NCBI GenBank assembly: GCA_017852615.1
Contig: JAFMKX010000065.1
Span: forward strand, 1 to 5,153
Length of the DNA: 5,153 bases
From: Pontimonas sp.
GTDB lineage: Bacteria; Actinomycetota; Actinomycetes; Actinomycetales; Microbacteriaceae
Direction: 5' to 3'
Shown: one piece after another, positions 1 through 5,153 of the stretch
Layout of the letters: every line of letters begins with the position of its first letter
Position numbering within the stretch: position 1 is the first letter of the stretch
Translations under genes and position numbers: made by a program
Notes under the pieces: model-generated
What the model saw: the letters and a program-made list of their open reading frames with translations, nothing else
What the model was told of the DNA's origin: nothing
The model's database searches: none

Positions 1-309
1 ACGGAGCCTCGGCACCAGGAAAATCAATCCTCGAGGATCAAAGAACGCAATCAGGGAACCTGATGCCAGTATGAGTCCGGCAAAGGGCAGTGCGGACCAG
101 AGCGCAGCCAGCAAACCTTCGGCCGTGACAGGCCCAAAGAGCACCAAATGAGAAAACGGACCTCCCAGTGCCAGCCTCGGCCACGTCCATAGCACCGTGT
201 CCCCGAGGCTAGCCCCACCCAAGACCATGCGGTAGAAGACTCGAAGCAGGACAAAAGCCACTGCGCCGCCAGCGGCGACGCCCAGTAGCACTCGTCGTGA
301 AGGTCTCAC
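1..309 (-). CDS. ECF transporter transmembrane (T) subunit, EcfT/CbiQ-like, N-terminal part, cut by window edge
   Basis: Integral membrane coupling subunit of an energy-coupling-factor (group II ABC) importer, which in this family links the substrate-binding S subunit to the two ATPases. Only 103 N-terminal residues are visible; the C-terminal half with the coupling helices lies beyond position 1. Residues 7-24 form a hydrophobic helix after a basic start (RPSRR). Residues 58-70 (FGPVTAEGLLAAL) and 88-100 (IAFFDPRGLIFLV) match the pattern I know from actinobacterial T subunits: GpvTaeGL, a hydrophobic helix, then a conserved DPRxL/NPrrL turn. The start is GTG at 309. It is the only nearby choice because an in-frame TAA (318-316, the stop of the upstream lipoprotein gene) lies just before it. 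No Shine-Dalgarno is visible, so translation may be coupled to the upstream gene, 6 nt away. Family membership is fairly secure; the substrate cannot be told because no S subunit is in view. Confidence 0.75.
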   Translation of the reverse strand, partial: MRPSRRVLLGVAAGGAVAFVLLRVFYRMVLGGASLGDTVLWTWPRLALGGPFSHLVLFGPVTAEGLLAALWSALPFAGLILASGSLIAFFDPRGLIFLVPRLR

Positions 310-315
310 AAGAAT

Positions 316-813
316 TTAGGGATCGGTGGGAAGGGGAGTGTCGCCAGCAGAGGAGAAAACCAGCCCTATGGTGTCACCAGAATTGAGTAGAAGTGAGGAC
401 ACCCCGGATTCGGCATAACCCCATTCACCCAGTTCATTAGTTTTGAGCCACAACGCCCAGTACCCAAAAGCCGGTGGCATATCAGCACAGGTCTCTATGT
501 ATGGGTCTTCACCTTCGACCAGGAACGCTTCGGTGGCAGAGGGCTGAGCGTTTACTCGACAGACAACCTGATCCCCGAAGGTTTCGGTTCCCTCAAGTTC
601 AAAGCCTGCAAAGTTCAACACATCAAGGGCCACCGCTTCACCCTCGAGCAAGTCCACGCATTGGGTGGACCTATCCTCTTGGAGGATTCCATAGTTCACC
701 ACCACTGTCACACCCTGGCAATCTTGGGCTGAACCCATGGCAAAGGCTGACGAGGTCGACGACACACAGCCGGCCAGGAGAAGGGGAACTACTAAGAGAA
801 TTAATCGCAACAC
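316..813 (-). CDS. Secreted lipoprotein, 165 aa, possibly DUF4430/transcobalamin-like
   Basis: A short exported protein expected to be lipid-anchored on the outer face of the membrane. The N-terminus has a single Arg, a hydrophobic core (residues 4-14) and a clear lipobox LLAG-C with the lipidated Cys at residue 16. The mature part is acidic, has four further cysteines (32, 52, 85, 109) that could form disulfides, and no membrane helix. Several phrases (TVVVNYG near 36-42, LNFAGFELEG near 66-75, VVCRVNAQP near 83-91, MPPAFGYWALWL near 112-123, EWGYAESG near 130-137) resemble small secreted DUF4430-type proteins that I recall beside ECF transporter genes in actinobacteria. That assignment is from memory of the pattern, not a search. 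It lies between a CPBP protease gene (50 bp upstream) and an EcfT-like gene (6 bp downstream), so it may capture or present a ligand for the importer. The start is GTG at 813, supported by a strong GGAGG upstream. Confidence 0.8.
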   Translation of the reverse strand: MLRLILLVVPLLLAGCVSSTSSAFAMGSAQDCQGVTVVVNYGILQEDRSTQCVDLLEGEAVALDVLNFAGFELEGTETFGDQVVCRVNAQPSATEAFLVEGEDPYIETCADMPPAFGYWALWLKTNELGEWGYAESGVSSLLLNSGDTIGLVFSSAGDTPLPTDP

Positions 814-823
814 GAACCTGTTA

Positions 824-828
824 CCTCC
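824..828 (-). promoter_or_regulatory. Shine-Dalgarno GGAGG of the lipoprotein gene
   Basis: On the minus strand GGAGG (828 to 824) precedes the GTG at 813 with a 10-nt spacer. It is the only strong ribosome binding site in the window, and it fixes the lipoprotein start because no other start codon lies in frame between it and the GTG. Confidence 0.7.
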
Positions 829-863
829 GGAATCATGACAACCGGGGCTCCGGTGGTTTCAGA

Positions 864-1799
864 CTATCCCACGCCGGGAGCTTCACCCTGGGCCTCCTGC
901 TGCCTGGGGAACTTTGGTCGGCCAGGTCTTGTGAGAAATATGAACAGGGGCACTACCAATGCCCCGAGAAGATTCGAGCTTCCCCACTCAATGGGTTGGG
1001 TCACAAACAACGCCTCAGCAGGTAAGGCTCCGCCTTCATAACCAACTACGAGCGCTGCGAACAAATTATTCGACATGTGAGCGCCGATTGCCACCTCGAG
1101 TGACCTATCCCTCACACTCACCCACGCCAGAGCAAATCCCACGGTGAAATAGCCAAAGAAGGCGCCCCATATATCTCCCGCTGCTTCGGGGTTGAGTAAG
1201 TGGGGAAGAGAAAAAACCACCCCGCTCATCAGAGACAAAAGCCAAATACTTCGTATTCCCCCGCCCAACCACTGCAATACCCACCCCCGGAAAAAGAGTT
1301 CCTCGGACGTCGTTTGCAGCGGCAATAGCAGTACCCCAATGATGAGAAAGGGGAGTGTTGTCTCGGGAGAAAAATTGAATCGATAAGCCTCTGGTTGGGT
1401 AAAGATTCCCACTACTACGGGTCCACCCACCAAAATCAACCACACCCAAAATCCCAGGCCGACGCGCCACCAACGAAATTCCCCACTGCTGGAGAACAGA
1501 AACCGAAGCTTGATTCCCAATATCCAGCGGTAGCTCACGAGCGTTCCCACAAAAAACGGCACAAAGGTAATCAGGGCGAAGAACAAATACCCCCAGGCGG
1601 GCATCGCGGAGAGAATATCCCCACCCTCAAGCAACACGGAGGGGCTAATACCTGTGTAGGGAAGGAGAATCAGACCCAGGAGAGACCCTCCCACCAACCA
1701 CAGAAGAAGAATAACGATGGTGCCCACAATCCAGCGCCACCCCTTAACGGGGTGGGGGGTTGTGAACCGTGGCCGTTTCATTCTTTGTGGTGACACCAT
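864..1799 (-). CDS. CPBP-family intramembrane metalloprotease (Abi/CAAX protease-like)
   Basis: A polytopic membrane protein of 311 residues with about eight hydrophobic segments (roughly 23-46, 69-90, 113-133, 149-163, 183-201, 209-228, 235-255, 268-290) and a short hydrophilic, partly basic C-terminal tail. All three CPBP signature motifs are present and intact: EExxxR as E166-E167-L-F-F-R171, FxxxH as F196-S-L-P-H200, and HxxxN as H241-M-S-N-N245. These residues form the metal/active site in the CAAX-protease (Rce1-type) superfamily. Bacterial members have varied or unknown roles (peptide maturation, bacteriocin self-immunity, regulated proteolysis), so the substrate is open. It is the first gene of the leftward set with the lipoprotein and the EcfT-like gene. 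The start is uncertain: ATG at 1799 has no Shine-Dalgarno but would suit a leaderless transcript, while ATG at 1781 (residue 7, giving MKRPRF) has only a weak AAAG upstream and would give 305 residues. Confidence 0.88.
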   Translation of the reverse strand: MVSPQRMKRPRFTTPHPVKGWRWIVGTIVILLLWLVGGSLLGLILLPYTGISPSVLLEGGDILSAMPAWGYLFFALITFVPFFVGTLVSYRWILGIKLRFLFSSSGEFRWWRVGLGFWVWLILVGGPVVVGIFTQPEAYRFNFSPETTLPFLIIGVLLLPLQTTSEELFFRGWVLQWLGGGIRSIWLLSLMSGVVFSLPHLLNPEAAGDIWGAFFGYFTVGFALAWVSVRDRSLEVAIGAHMSNNLFAALVVGYEGGALPAEALFVTQPIEWGSSNLLGALVVPLFIFLTRPGRPKFPRQQEAQGEAPGVG

Positions 1800-1805
1800 C
1801 TGGCT

Positions 1806-1811
1806 ATTGTG
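1806..1811 (-). promoter_or_regulatory. Candidate -10 element (CACAAT) for the leftward CPBP-lipoprotein-EcfT operon
   Basis: On the minus strand CACAAT lies 6 nt before the ATG at 1799, the spacing expected for a leaderless actinobacterial transcript. It matches TATAAT at four of six positions but lacks the first T, and no good -35 is seen, so this is a weak call. Confidence 0.3.
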
Positions 1812-1819
1812 GCAACAAT
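1806..1819. repeat. Short inverted repeat ATTGT-GGCA-ACAAT in the divergent intergenic region
   Basis: Perfect 5-bp arms around a 4-bp centre, placed between the divergent CPBP and kinase genes and overlapping the candidate -10 of the CPBP gene. A repressor bound here would block leftward transcription. A 5-bp arm is short enough to arise by chance. The remaining 1820-1929 stretch before the kinase holds only weak promoter-like hexamers, such as TATGCT at 1837-1842 without a matching -35. Confidence 0.3.
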
Positions 1820-1929
1820 TACTGGGCGCTGGCTCTTATGCTGCGCACTCGTCATCCCCACACTCTGCAATAGGCCAGAATAGAGACTTCCCCCACCCGA
1901 AGCTAAGGACCCGGTCTAGCCCGCACACC

Positions 1930-3081
1930 ATGAGTGACATTCGAGACGACACCACCGCGGGATTCTTGGGGATCTTTGGTTATGAACCCCACGGCTTATG
2001 GTCAGCACCCGGCGAGCTGATTTTGCTGGGGGATGATTCTGACTATGCCGATGGCTACGTGCTCTCCATCGCCATTGATCGTCGAACGGTCGTTGCGGCA
2101 GGGGTTAGGAAAGATCGCAAAGTTCGCATCGCCAGCACGGAGGCAGATGAGATTGCAGAAATTTCGCTCGATGCTCTTGAACCCGATGAAGTCCATGGGT
2201 GGGCTGCCTACCCACTGGGCGTGGCTTGGGCCCTGGGACAGTTTGGCGCAGATTTATCTGCCGTTCCCGGTCTAGATTTGTTTGTCGATTCTGACGTTCC
2301 CGTCGGAGTCGGTCTCGGTTCCTCCGCGGCCCTCGAAGCAGCCATCGCCGTGGCCCTCAATGATGCGTGGCAGCTTTCTCTGGACACCCTCAGCCTTGCT
2401 CGGGTGAGTCAACGCGCTGAGAAAAGCGTGGTGGGCCGAGTGACCGGGCTAGCCGATCACCTTCCCTCCCTGATCGGCGAAGACGACACCGCAATTTTGT
2501 TTGATAGTCGATCGTTGGATTATGACCCCATTCCACTGCACATGAATGACCATGCGCTCTCGTTGTTAATTATCGATACTGGTGTCGAGCGCGGAAGCGA
2601 TATCGCTACCGAGCGATTCACCCAATTAGAGCAAGCAGTAGATGCGCTAGATTTTCGCTCTTTGCGAGACATCACGCCCAAGGCACTCCCCGAGCACCGC
2701 GAGGAACTCTCCGAGCTGGTCTATCGGAGGGTGCAACACATCGTGAATGAGAATCAGCGAGTGCTCGATGCGGCCAAAGCAATCCGTAACGACGGACCCT
2801 TTGCCTTGGGAGAAATCATGACCGCCTCCCAAGGTTCACTCAGAGATGACTACGATGCTTCCGGGCCCCACATTGACCTTGCCGTGGAGGTGGCGCTGTC
2901 TAACGGGGCTCTGGGAGCCCGCATTATCGGTCTTGGTGAATCTGGCACACTGTGCGCCTTGGTTGCCGATGATGATGTGTCACTGCTTCAGGTCGCTCTC
3001 GATGGAGCGTTTTCAGAACACGGCTACTCCGCGCCAGCGACCTATCTAGTGAAGCCTTCGCGCGGCGCTACCAAGCACTAA
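1930..3081 (+). CDS. Galactokinase-family GHMP kinase with altered sugar-binding motif
   Basis: A 383-residue cytoplasmic kinase of the GHMP superfamily. Galactokinase-type features run along the whole length: WSAPG at 24-28, a GalK-signature region at 34-43, AIDRRTVVAAG at 48-58, the ATP loop PVGVGLGSSAAL at 124-135, the catalytic-Asp region TGLADH with D176, RRVQHIVNENQRV at 266-278, SLRDDYDASGPHID at 303-316 and a C-terminal Gly-rich loop at 334-339. However, the usual APGRVNLIGEHTDYNDG is here APGELILLGDDSDYADG. The sugar-contacting Arg is Glu29, and the Glu-His pair is Asp35-Asp36. MDQ has become ADH, and TGGGFGG has become IGLGESG. ATP-dependent sugar phosphorylation is likely; galactose as substrate is doubtful. 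The start is ATG at 1930, where homology begins. The frame stays open to 1717, but that extension crosses the CPBP gene. There is no Shine-Dalgarno close by (AAGGA at 1905-1909 is 20 nt away), and no gal genes are adjacent. Confidence 0.85.
   Translation: MSDIRDDTTAGFLGIFGYEPHGLWSAPGELILLGDDSDYADGYVLSIAIDRRTVVAAGVRKDRKVRIASTEADEIAEISLDALEPDEVHGWAAYPLGVAWALGQFGADLSAVPGLDLFVDSDVPVGVGLGSSAALEAAIAVALNDAWQLSLDTLSLARVSQRAEKSVVGRVTGLADHLPSLIGEDDTAILFDSRSLDYDPIPLHMNDHALSLLIIDTGVERGSDIATERFTQLEQAVDALDFRSLRDITPKALPEHREELSELVYRRVQHIVNENQRVLDAAKAIRNDGPFALGEIMTASQGSLRDDYDASGPHIDLAVEVALSNGALGARIIGLGESGTLCALVADDDVSLLQVALDGAFSEHGYSAPATYLVKPSRGATKH
3078..3081. other. Convergent stop-codon overlap of the kinase gene and mqo
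   Basis: The bases CTAA hold both stops: TAA of the rightward kinase gene (3079-3081) and TAG of leftward mqo (3080-3078). There is no intergenic space, so any terminator for either gene must lie inside the other. I find no convincing hairpin plus T-run on either side. Confidence 0.9.
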
Positions 3082-4544
3082 AGGCCAAGAACCGAAGCCG
3101 TTTTTTCCTGCGACACACGGGCTTTCTCGGGATTATCCGAAAGAGCAGTCCCGTAGCTGGGGACCATTTTCTGAAGAGTCTTCTTCCACCCCGCAATACG
3201 GTCTGGGAAGCATCGCTCCAAGACGGTGATCATAATCGGCGCCGCCGTCGAGGCACCGGGTGAGGCACCCAACAGCCCCGCCATGGAGCCATCAGCACTG
3301 GTCACCACCTCGGTTCCAAACTGCAACACACCAATTTTCTGGGGGTCTGGCTTAATGACTTGAACTCGTTGGCCCGCTGTTTGTTCATACCAATCATCAG
3401 GATCTGCACTGGGATAGAAATCCCACAGCGCTTGTAGTTTTTGTGAACGAGTGGCCAGGAGCTCTTTCACCAAGTAAGTGACCAAAGAAAAATTCTGAGC
3501 AGCCACAGCGAGCATGGGGCCGATGTTGTGCCACTTAATGGAGGCAAAGAGGTCGAACCATGAACCGTATTTCAAAAACTTAGGTGTAAAGCCGGCATAG
3601 GGGCCAAAAAGAAGGCTCGTTTCACCCTCCACCACTCTGGTATCCAGGTGAGGCACAGACATCGGAGGTGCCCCCACGCTGGCTTTTCCATATACCTTGG
3701 CTTTGTGTCGTGAGGTGATTTCAGGGTTATCGCAGCGCAGCCACACACCACTGACCGGGAAACCTCCATACCCACGAATTTCCTTGATGCCCGATTTTTG
3801 TAGCAGGTTCAAGGACATGCCCCCAGCTCCCACAAACACAAACGGAGCGGTCACTTCAGAGGGTGTGTGCCCAATTTCTGAGCGCAGAGACACTAACCAC
3901 TCCCCGCTGGGTTTTTTCGTGAGAGAGGTCACTCGGTGATCAGACAATATCCGCGCTCCGGCCGAAGACAGGCGCTCCAGTAAGGAACGCGACAGCGCCC
4001 CAAAATCGACATCACTCCCTGAGGCAAATCGCGTAGCAGCGAGGGGTTCACCTTTGTGACGACCATCAATAAGTAGTGGCGCCCATGACGCGATTGTCAT
4101 GGGGTCCTCACTAAATTCCAGCCCCAGAAATAGCGGGTGGTCTTTCAACGCCTCGAATCGTGAACGGAGGTATTCCACGTTCTCCTGGCCCCAAACAAAG
4201 CTCATGTGGGGTGACGCGTGAATAAACGACTGAGGATTGGGAACCATTTTGTGGGTAACCAGGTAGGTCCAAAATTGCCGGGATACCTGAAATTGCTCGT
4301 TCACCGCAATAGCGCTCTCAGTAGCAATAGATCCATCAGGGCGCTGCGGGGTGTAATTGAGTTCACATAAAGCCGAATGGCCGGTGCCAGCGTTATTCCA
4401 CGCGTTGGAGCTTTCTTCACCCACACCGGAGCGCTTTTCCACGACCAGGATTTTCCACGTGGGTTCAAGCTCATGAAGAATCGTGCCCAAGGTGGCACTC
4501 ATGATGCCTCCGCCAATTAACACGGCATCACATTGTTCACTCAC
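3078..4544 (-). CDS. mqo: Malate:quinone oxidoreductase (malate dehydrogenase, acceptor)
   Basis: FAD-dependent, membrane-associated enzyme that oxidises L-malate to oxaloacetate and reduces quinone, feeding the TCA cycle into the respiratory chain. In several actinobacteria it is the main malate-oxidising enzyme. The 488 residues match the usual ~500-residue actinobacterial form. Visible hallmarks are the FAD dinucleotide-binding motif VLIGGGIMSATLG (8-20) followed by VVEKRSGVGEESS, then NNAGTGHSALCELNYTP (50-66), a second FAD-contact region VFVGAGGMSLNLLQKSGI (236-253), FPVSGVWLRC (262-271), the YGKASVGAPPMSVPHLDTR block (285-303), LLFGPYAGFTPKFLK (311-325) and the C-terminal ADGSMAGLLGASPGAST (417-433). 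No disrupted motif is seen. The start is GTG at 4544, with no Shine-Dalgarno and no nearby in-frame alternative. A TAGACT hexamer 7 nt upstream suggests a leaderless transcript. The gene is convergent with the kinase gene and divergent from the TSUP gene. Confidence 0.96.
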   Translation of the reverse strand: MSEQCDAVLIGGGIMSATLGTILHELEPTWKILVVEKRSGVGEESSNAWNNAGTGHSALCELNYTPQRPDGSIATESAIAVNEQFQVSRQFWTYLVTHKMVPNPQSFIHASPHMSFVWGQENVEYLRSRFEALKDHPLFLGLEFSEDPMTIASWAPLLIDGRHKGEPLAATRFASGSDVDFGALSRSLLERLSSAGARILSDHRVTSLTKKPSGEWLVSLRSEIGHTPSEVTAPFVFVGAGGMSLNLLQKSGIKEIRGYGGFPVSGVWLRCDNPEITSRHKAKVYGKASVGAPPMSVPHLDTRVVEGETSLLFGPYAGFTPKFLKYGSWFDLFASIKWHNIGPMLAVAAQNFSLVTYLVKELLATRSQKLQALWDFYPSADPDDWYEQTAGQRVQVIKPDPQKIGVLQFGTEVVTSADGSMAGLLGASPGASTAAPIMITVLERCFPDRIAGWKKTLQKMVPSYGTALSDNPEKARVSQEKTASVLGL

Positions 4545-4551
4545 GCACCCA

Positions 4552-4557
4552 AGTCTA
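4552..4557 (-). promoter_or_regulatory. -10 element TAGACT of mqo, leaderless arrangement
   Basis: TAGACT on the minus strand (4557 to 4552) fits TANNNT and ends 7 nt before the GTG at 4544, so transcription would begin at or next to the start codon. There is no Shine-Dalgarno. No clear -35 is seen; its expected place (about 4575-4580) overlaps the -10 of the opposite gene. Confidence 0.55.
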
Positions 4558-4565
4558 GGCCAGGC

Positions 4566-4577
4566 AGGTGGTCACCT
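4566..4577. repeat. Inverted repeat AGGTG-GT-CACCT between the divergent -10 elements
   Basis: Perfect 5-bp arms around a 2-bp centre, located between the mqo -10 (4552-4557) and the TSUP -10 (4577-4582), whose first base it shares. A protein bound here would sit in the -35/spacer zone of both promoters. It is a possible operator; the regulator is unknown and the short arms leave chance possible. Confidence 0.35.
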
Positions 4578-4582
4578 ACACT
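4577..4582 (+). promoter_or_regulatory. -10 element TACACT of the TSUP gene, leaderless arrangement
   Basis: TACACT fits TANNNT and is followed by 6 nt and then the GTG at 4589, the typical spacing for a leaderless transcript. This supports GTG 4589 over the in-frame GTG at 4568, which lies upstream of the hexamer. No recognisable -35 is present; its expected site overlaps the mqo -10. Confidence 0.55.
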
Positions 4583-4588
4583 GAGAAT

Positions 4589-5153
4589 GTGAGCCATCCC
4601 CCCAGCTTTACCAAGCCTCCGTGGCTAGTACTGGTCGCAGCGGGGTTGGTGGGCGGAGTATTTTCTGGAGTTTTCGGGGTTGGCGGGGGAACCCTGATGG
4701 TTCCGCTCCTGTTGTGGTGGGCCCGCATGGATCAGCGCCGAGCTAATGCCACCTCATTACTAGCAATTACTCCAGCGGCGATCATGGGTGCACTGAGCTA
4801 TGGAATCGGTGGCGTATTTGCCTGGTTGCCAGCAATCTTTGTTGCTCTGGGAAGCATCCTCGGTGCCCAGGTGGGGGCTTGGGTATTGCGCAGAATTCCG
4901 CTCGTTCCCCTTCGGTGGGCCTTCATCGCGTTCATCATTGCCTCCGGTGTCTTGTTGTTTCTTGAAGTTCCCAGCCGTGAGAGCACCTTCGAGCTCACAA
5001 TTCCCATCAGTGTGATTTTGCTTGGCCTGGGTCTCTTTATGGGCATCGCTGCGGGCCTCTTTGGTATCGGAGGCGGAATTGTCTTAGTTCCCGCACTGAT
5101 GGTCTTCTTGGGCCAAAGCGATTTAGCGGCGAAAAGTGTCTCCCTTATCGCCA
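4589..5153 (+). CDS. TSUP-family (TauE/SafE, DUF81) membrane anion transporter, N-terminal part, cut by window edge
   Basis: Polytopic membrane protein of the TauE/SafE family, whose members move sulfite, sulfonates, sulfoacetate or related anions across the cytoplasmic membrane. The substrate here is not evident. The first 188 residues are visible (typical full length about 250-300). They show the family's internal duplication: the first repeat GVFGVGGGTLMVPLLL (27-42) is followed by RRANATSLLAIT (50-61), and the second repeat GLFGIGGGIVLVPALM (156-171) by DLAAKSVSLIA (178-188). Hydrophobic segments lie near 12-29, 31-45, 55-73, 77-99, 109-125 and 136-158. The start is GTG at 4589. An alternative in-frame GTG at 4568 would add seven residues but lies upstream of the likely -10. 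The gene is divergent from mqo with only 44 bp between the start codons. Confidence 0.9.
   Translation, partial: MSHPPSFTKPPWLVLVAAGLVGGVFSGVFGVGGGTLMVPLLLWWARMDQRRANATSLLAITPAAIMGALSYGIGGVFAWLPAIFVALGSILGAQVGAWVLRRIPLVPLRWAFIAFIIASGVLLFLEVPSRESTFELTIPISVILLGLGLFMGIAAGLFGIGGGIVLVPALMVFLGQSDLAAKSVSLIA

Noticed and set aside
51..254. Leftward 67-codon open frame near the left edge
   Set aside because: It overlaps the EcfT-like frame, which carries the conserved GPVTAEGL and DPRGL motifs; this frame shows only Trp/Arg/Ser-rich sequence.
841..854. Inverted repeat ACCGG-GGCT-CCGGT between the CPBP and lipoprotein genes as a terminator
   Set aside because: The stem is only 5 bp and no T-run follows on the minus strand. 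At most it is a weak intercistronic hairpin.
474..1025. Rightward open frame of 183 codons
   Set aside because: It lies antisense to the lipoprotein and CPBP genes, both of which have clear family or signal features. Its own composition is arginine/proline/histidine-rich with no recognisable domain.
1105..1473. Leftward open frame of 122 codons in another frame of the CPBP gene
   Set aside because: It overlaps the CPBP catalytic region and has no recognisable features of its own.
1748..1759. G-rich run on the plus strand as a possible quadruplex
   Set aside because: Only two G-tracts are close together, not four, and it lies in the basic/Pro-rich N-terminal coding region of the CPBP gene.
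1717..1929. In-frame upstream extension of the kinase gene to an ATG at 1717
   Set aside because: It would run through the start of the divergent CPBP gene, and the extra 71 residues have no galactokinase similarity. The homology starts at the ATG at 1930.
3090..3106. T-run (GTTTTTT) after the kinase stop as an intrinsic terminator
   Set aside because: The bases before it form no stable GC-rich stem, and it lies within the mqo coding region.
4587..4592. ATG immediately before the TSUP start
   Set aside because: It is followed at once by TGA in its own frame, so it cannot encode a protein. The TSUP frame uses the overlapping GTG at 4589.

Overview
The window looks like chromosomal DNA of a high-GC Gram-positive (actinobacterium), most likely a Microbacteriaceae-type organism. 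The base composition is moderately GC-rich and GTG starts are frequent. Malate:quinone oxidoreductase is of the actinobacterial size. The galactokinase homologue carries phrases (WSAPG, AIDRRTVVAAG) that I associate with Microbacteriaceae galactokinases. Two starts sit 6-7 nt behind a TANNNT hexamer with no Shine-Dalgarno, the leaderless pattern common in actinobacteria. The genus is inference; no rRNA or other marker is present.

Layout, left to right. (1) Positions 1-1799, leftward: a probable three-gene operon of an eight-helix CPBP/Abi-family membrane protease (864-1799), a small secreted lipoprotein (316-813), and the N-terminal 103 codons of an EcfT-like ECF-transporter membrane subunit that runs off the left edge (309 to 1). 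(2) Positions 1800-1929: a 130-bp divergent intergenic region with a short palindrome and weak promoter candidates. (3) Positions 1930-3081, rightward: a full-length but divergent galactokinase-family (GHMP) kinase. (4) Positions 3078-4544, leftward: malate:quinone oxidoreductase (mqo), convergent with the kinase and overlapping it by 4 bp through their stop codons. (5) Positions 4545-4588: a 44-bp divergent promoter region with back-to-back -10 hexamers around a small palindrome. (6) Positions 4589-5153, rightward: the N-terminal 188 codons of a TSUP-family anion transporter, cut by the right edge. About 96 percent of the window is coding, and I see no mobile elements, RNA genes or CRISPR.

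How the parts relate. The left cluster reads as an uptake module: a membrane-anchored extracellular protein plus an ECF transmembrane subunit, with a membrane protease encoded first. The substrate is not shown, although the lipoprotein resembles the DUF4430/transcobalamin-like proteins often found beside ECF genes. Mqo is the membrane-associated TCA-cycle enzyme that oxidises malate and passes electrons to quinone. The kinase has no visible galactose-pathway neighbours. It has lost the arginine and several sugar-contacting residues of true galactokinases, while its ATP-loop core and catalytic aspartate remain, so its substrate may not be galactose.

The strongest leads are the altered sugar pocket of the kinase, the CPBP-lipoprotein-EcfT cluster, and the compact divergent leaderless promoter pair between mqo and the TSUP gene.
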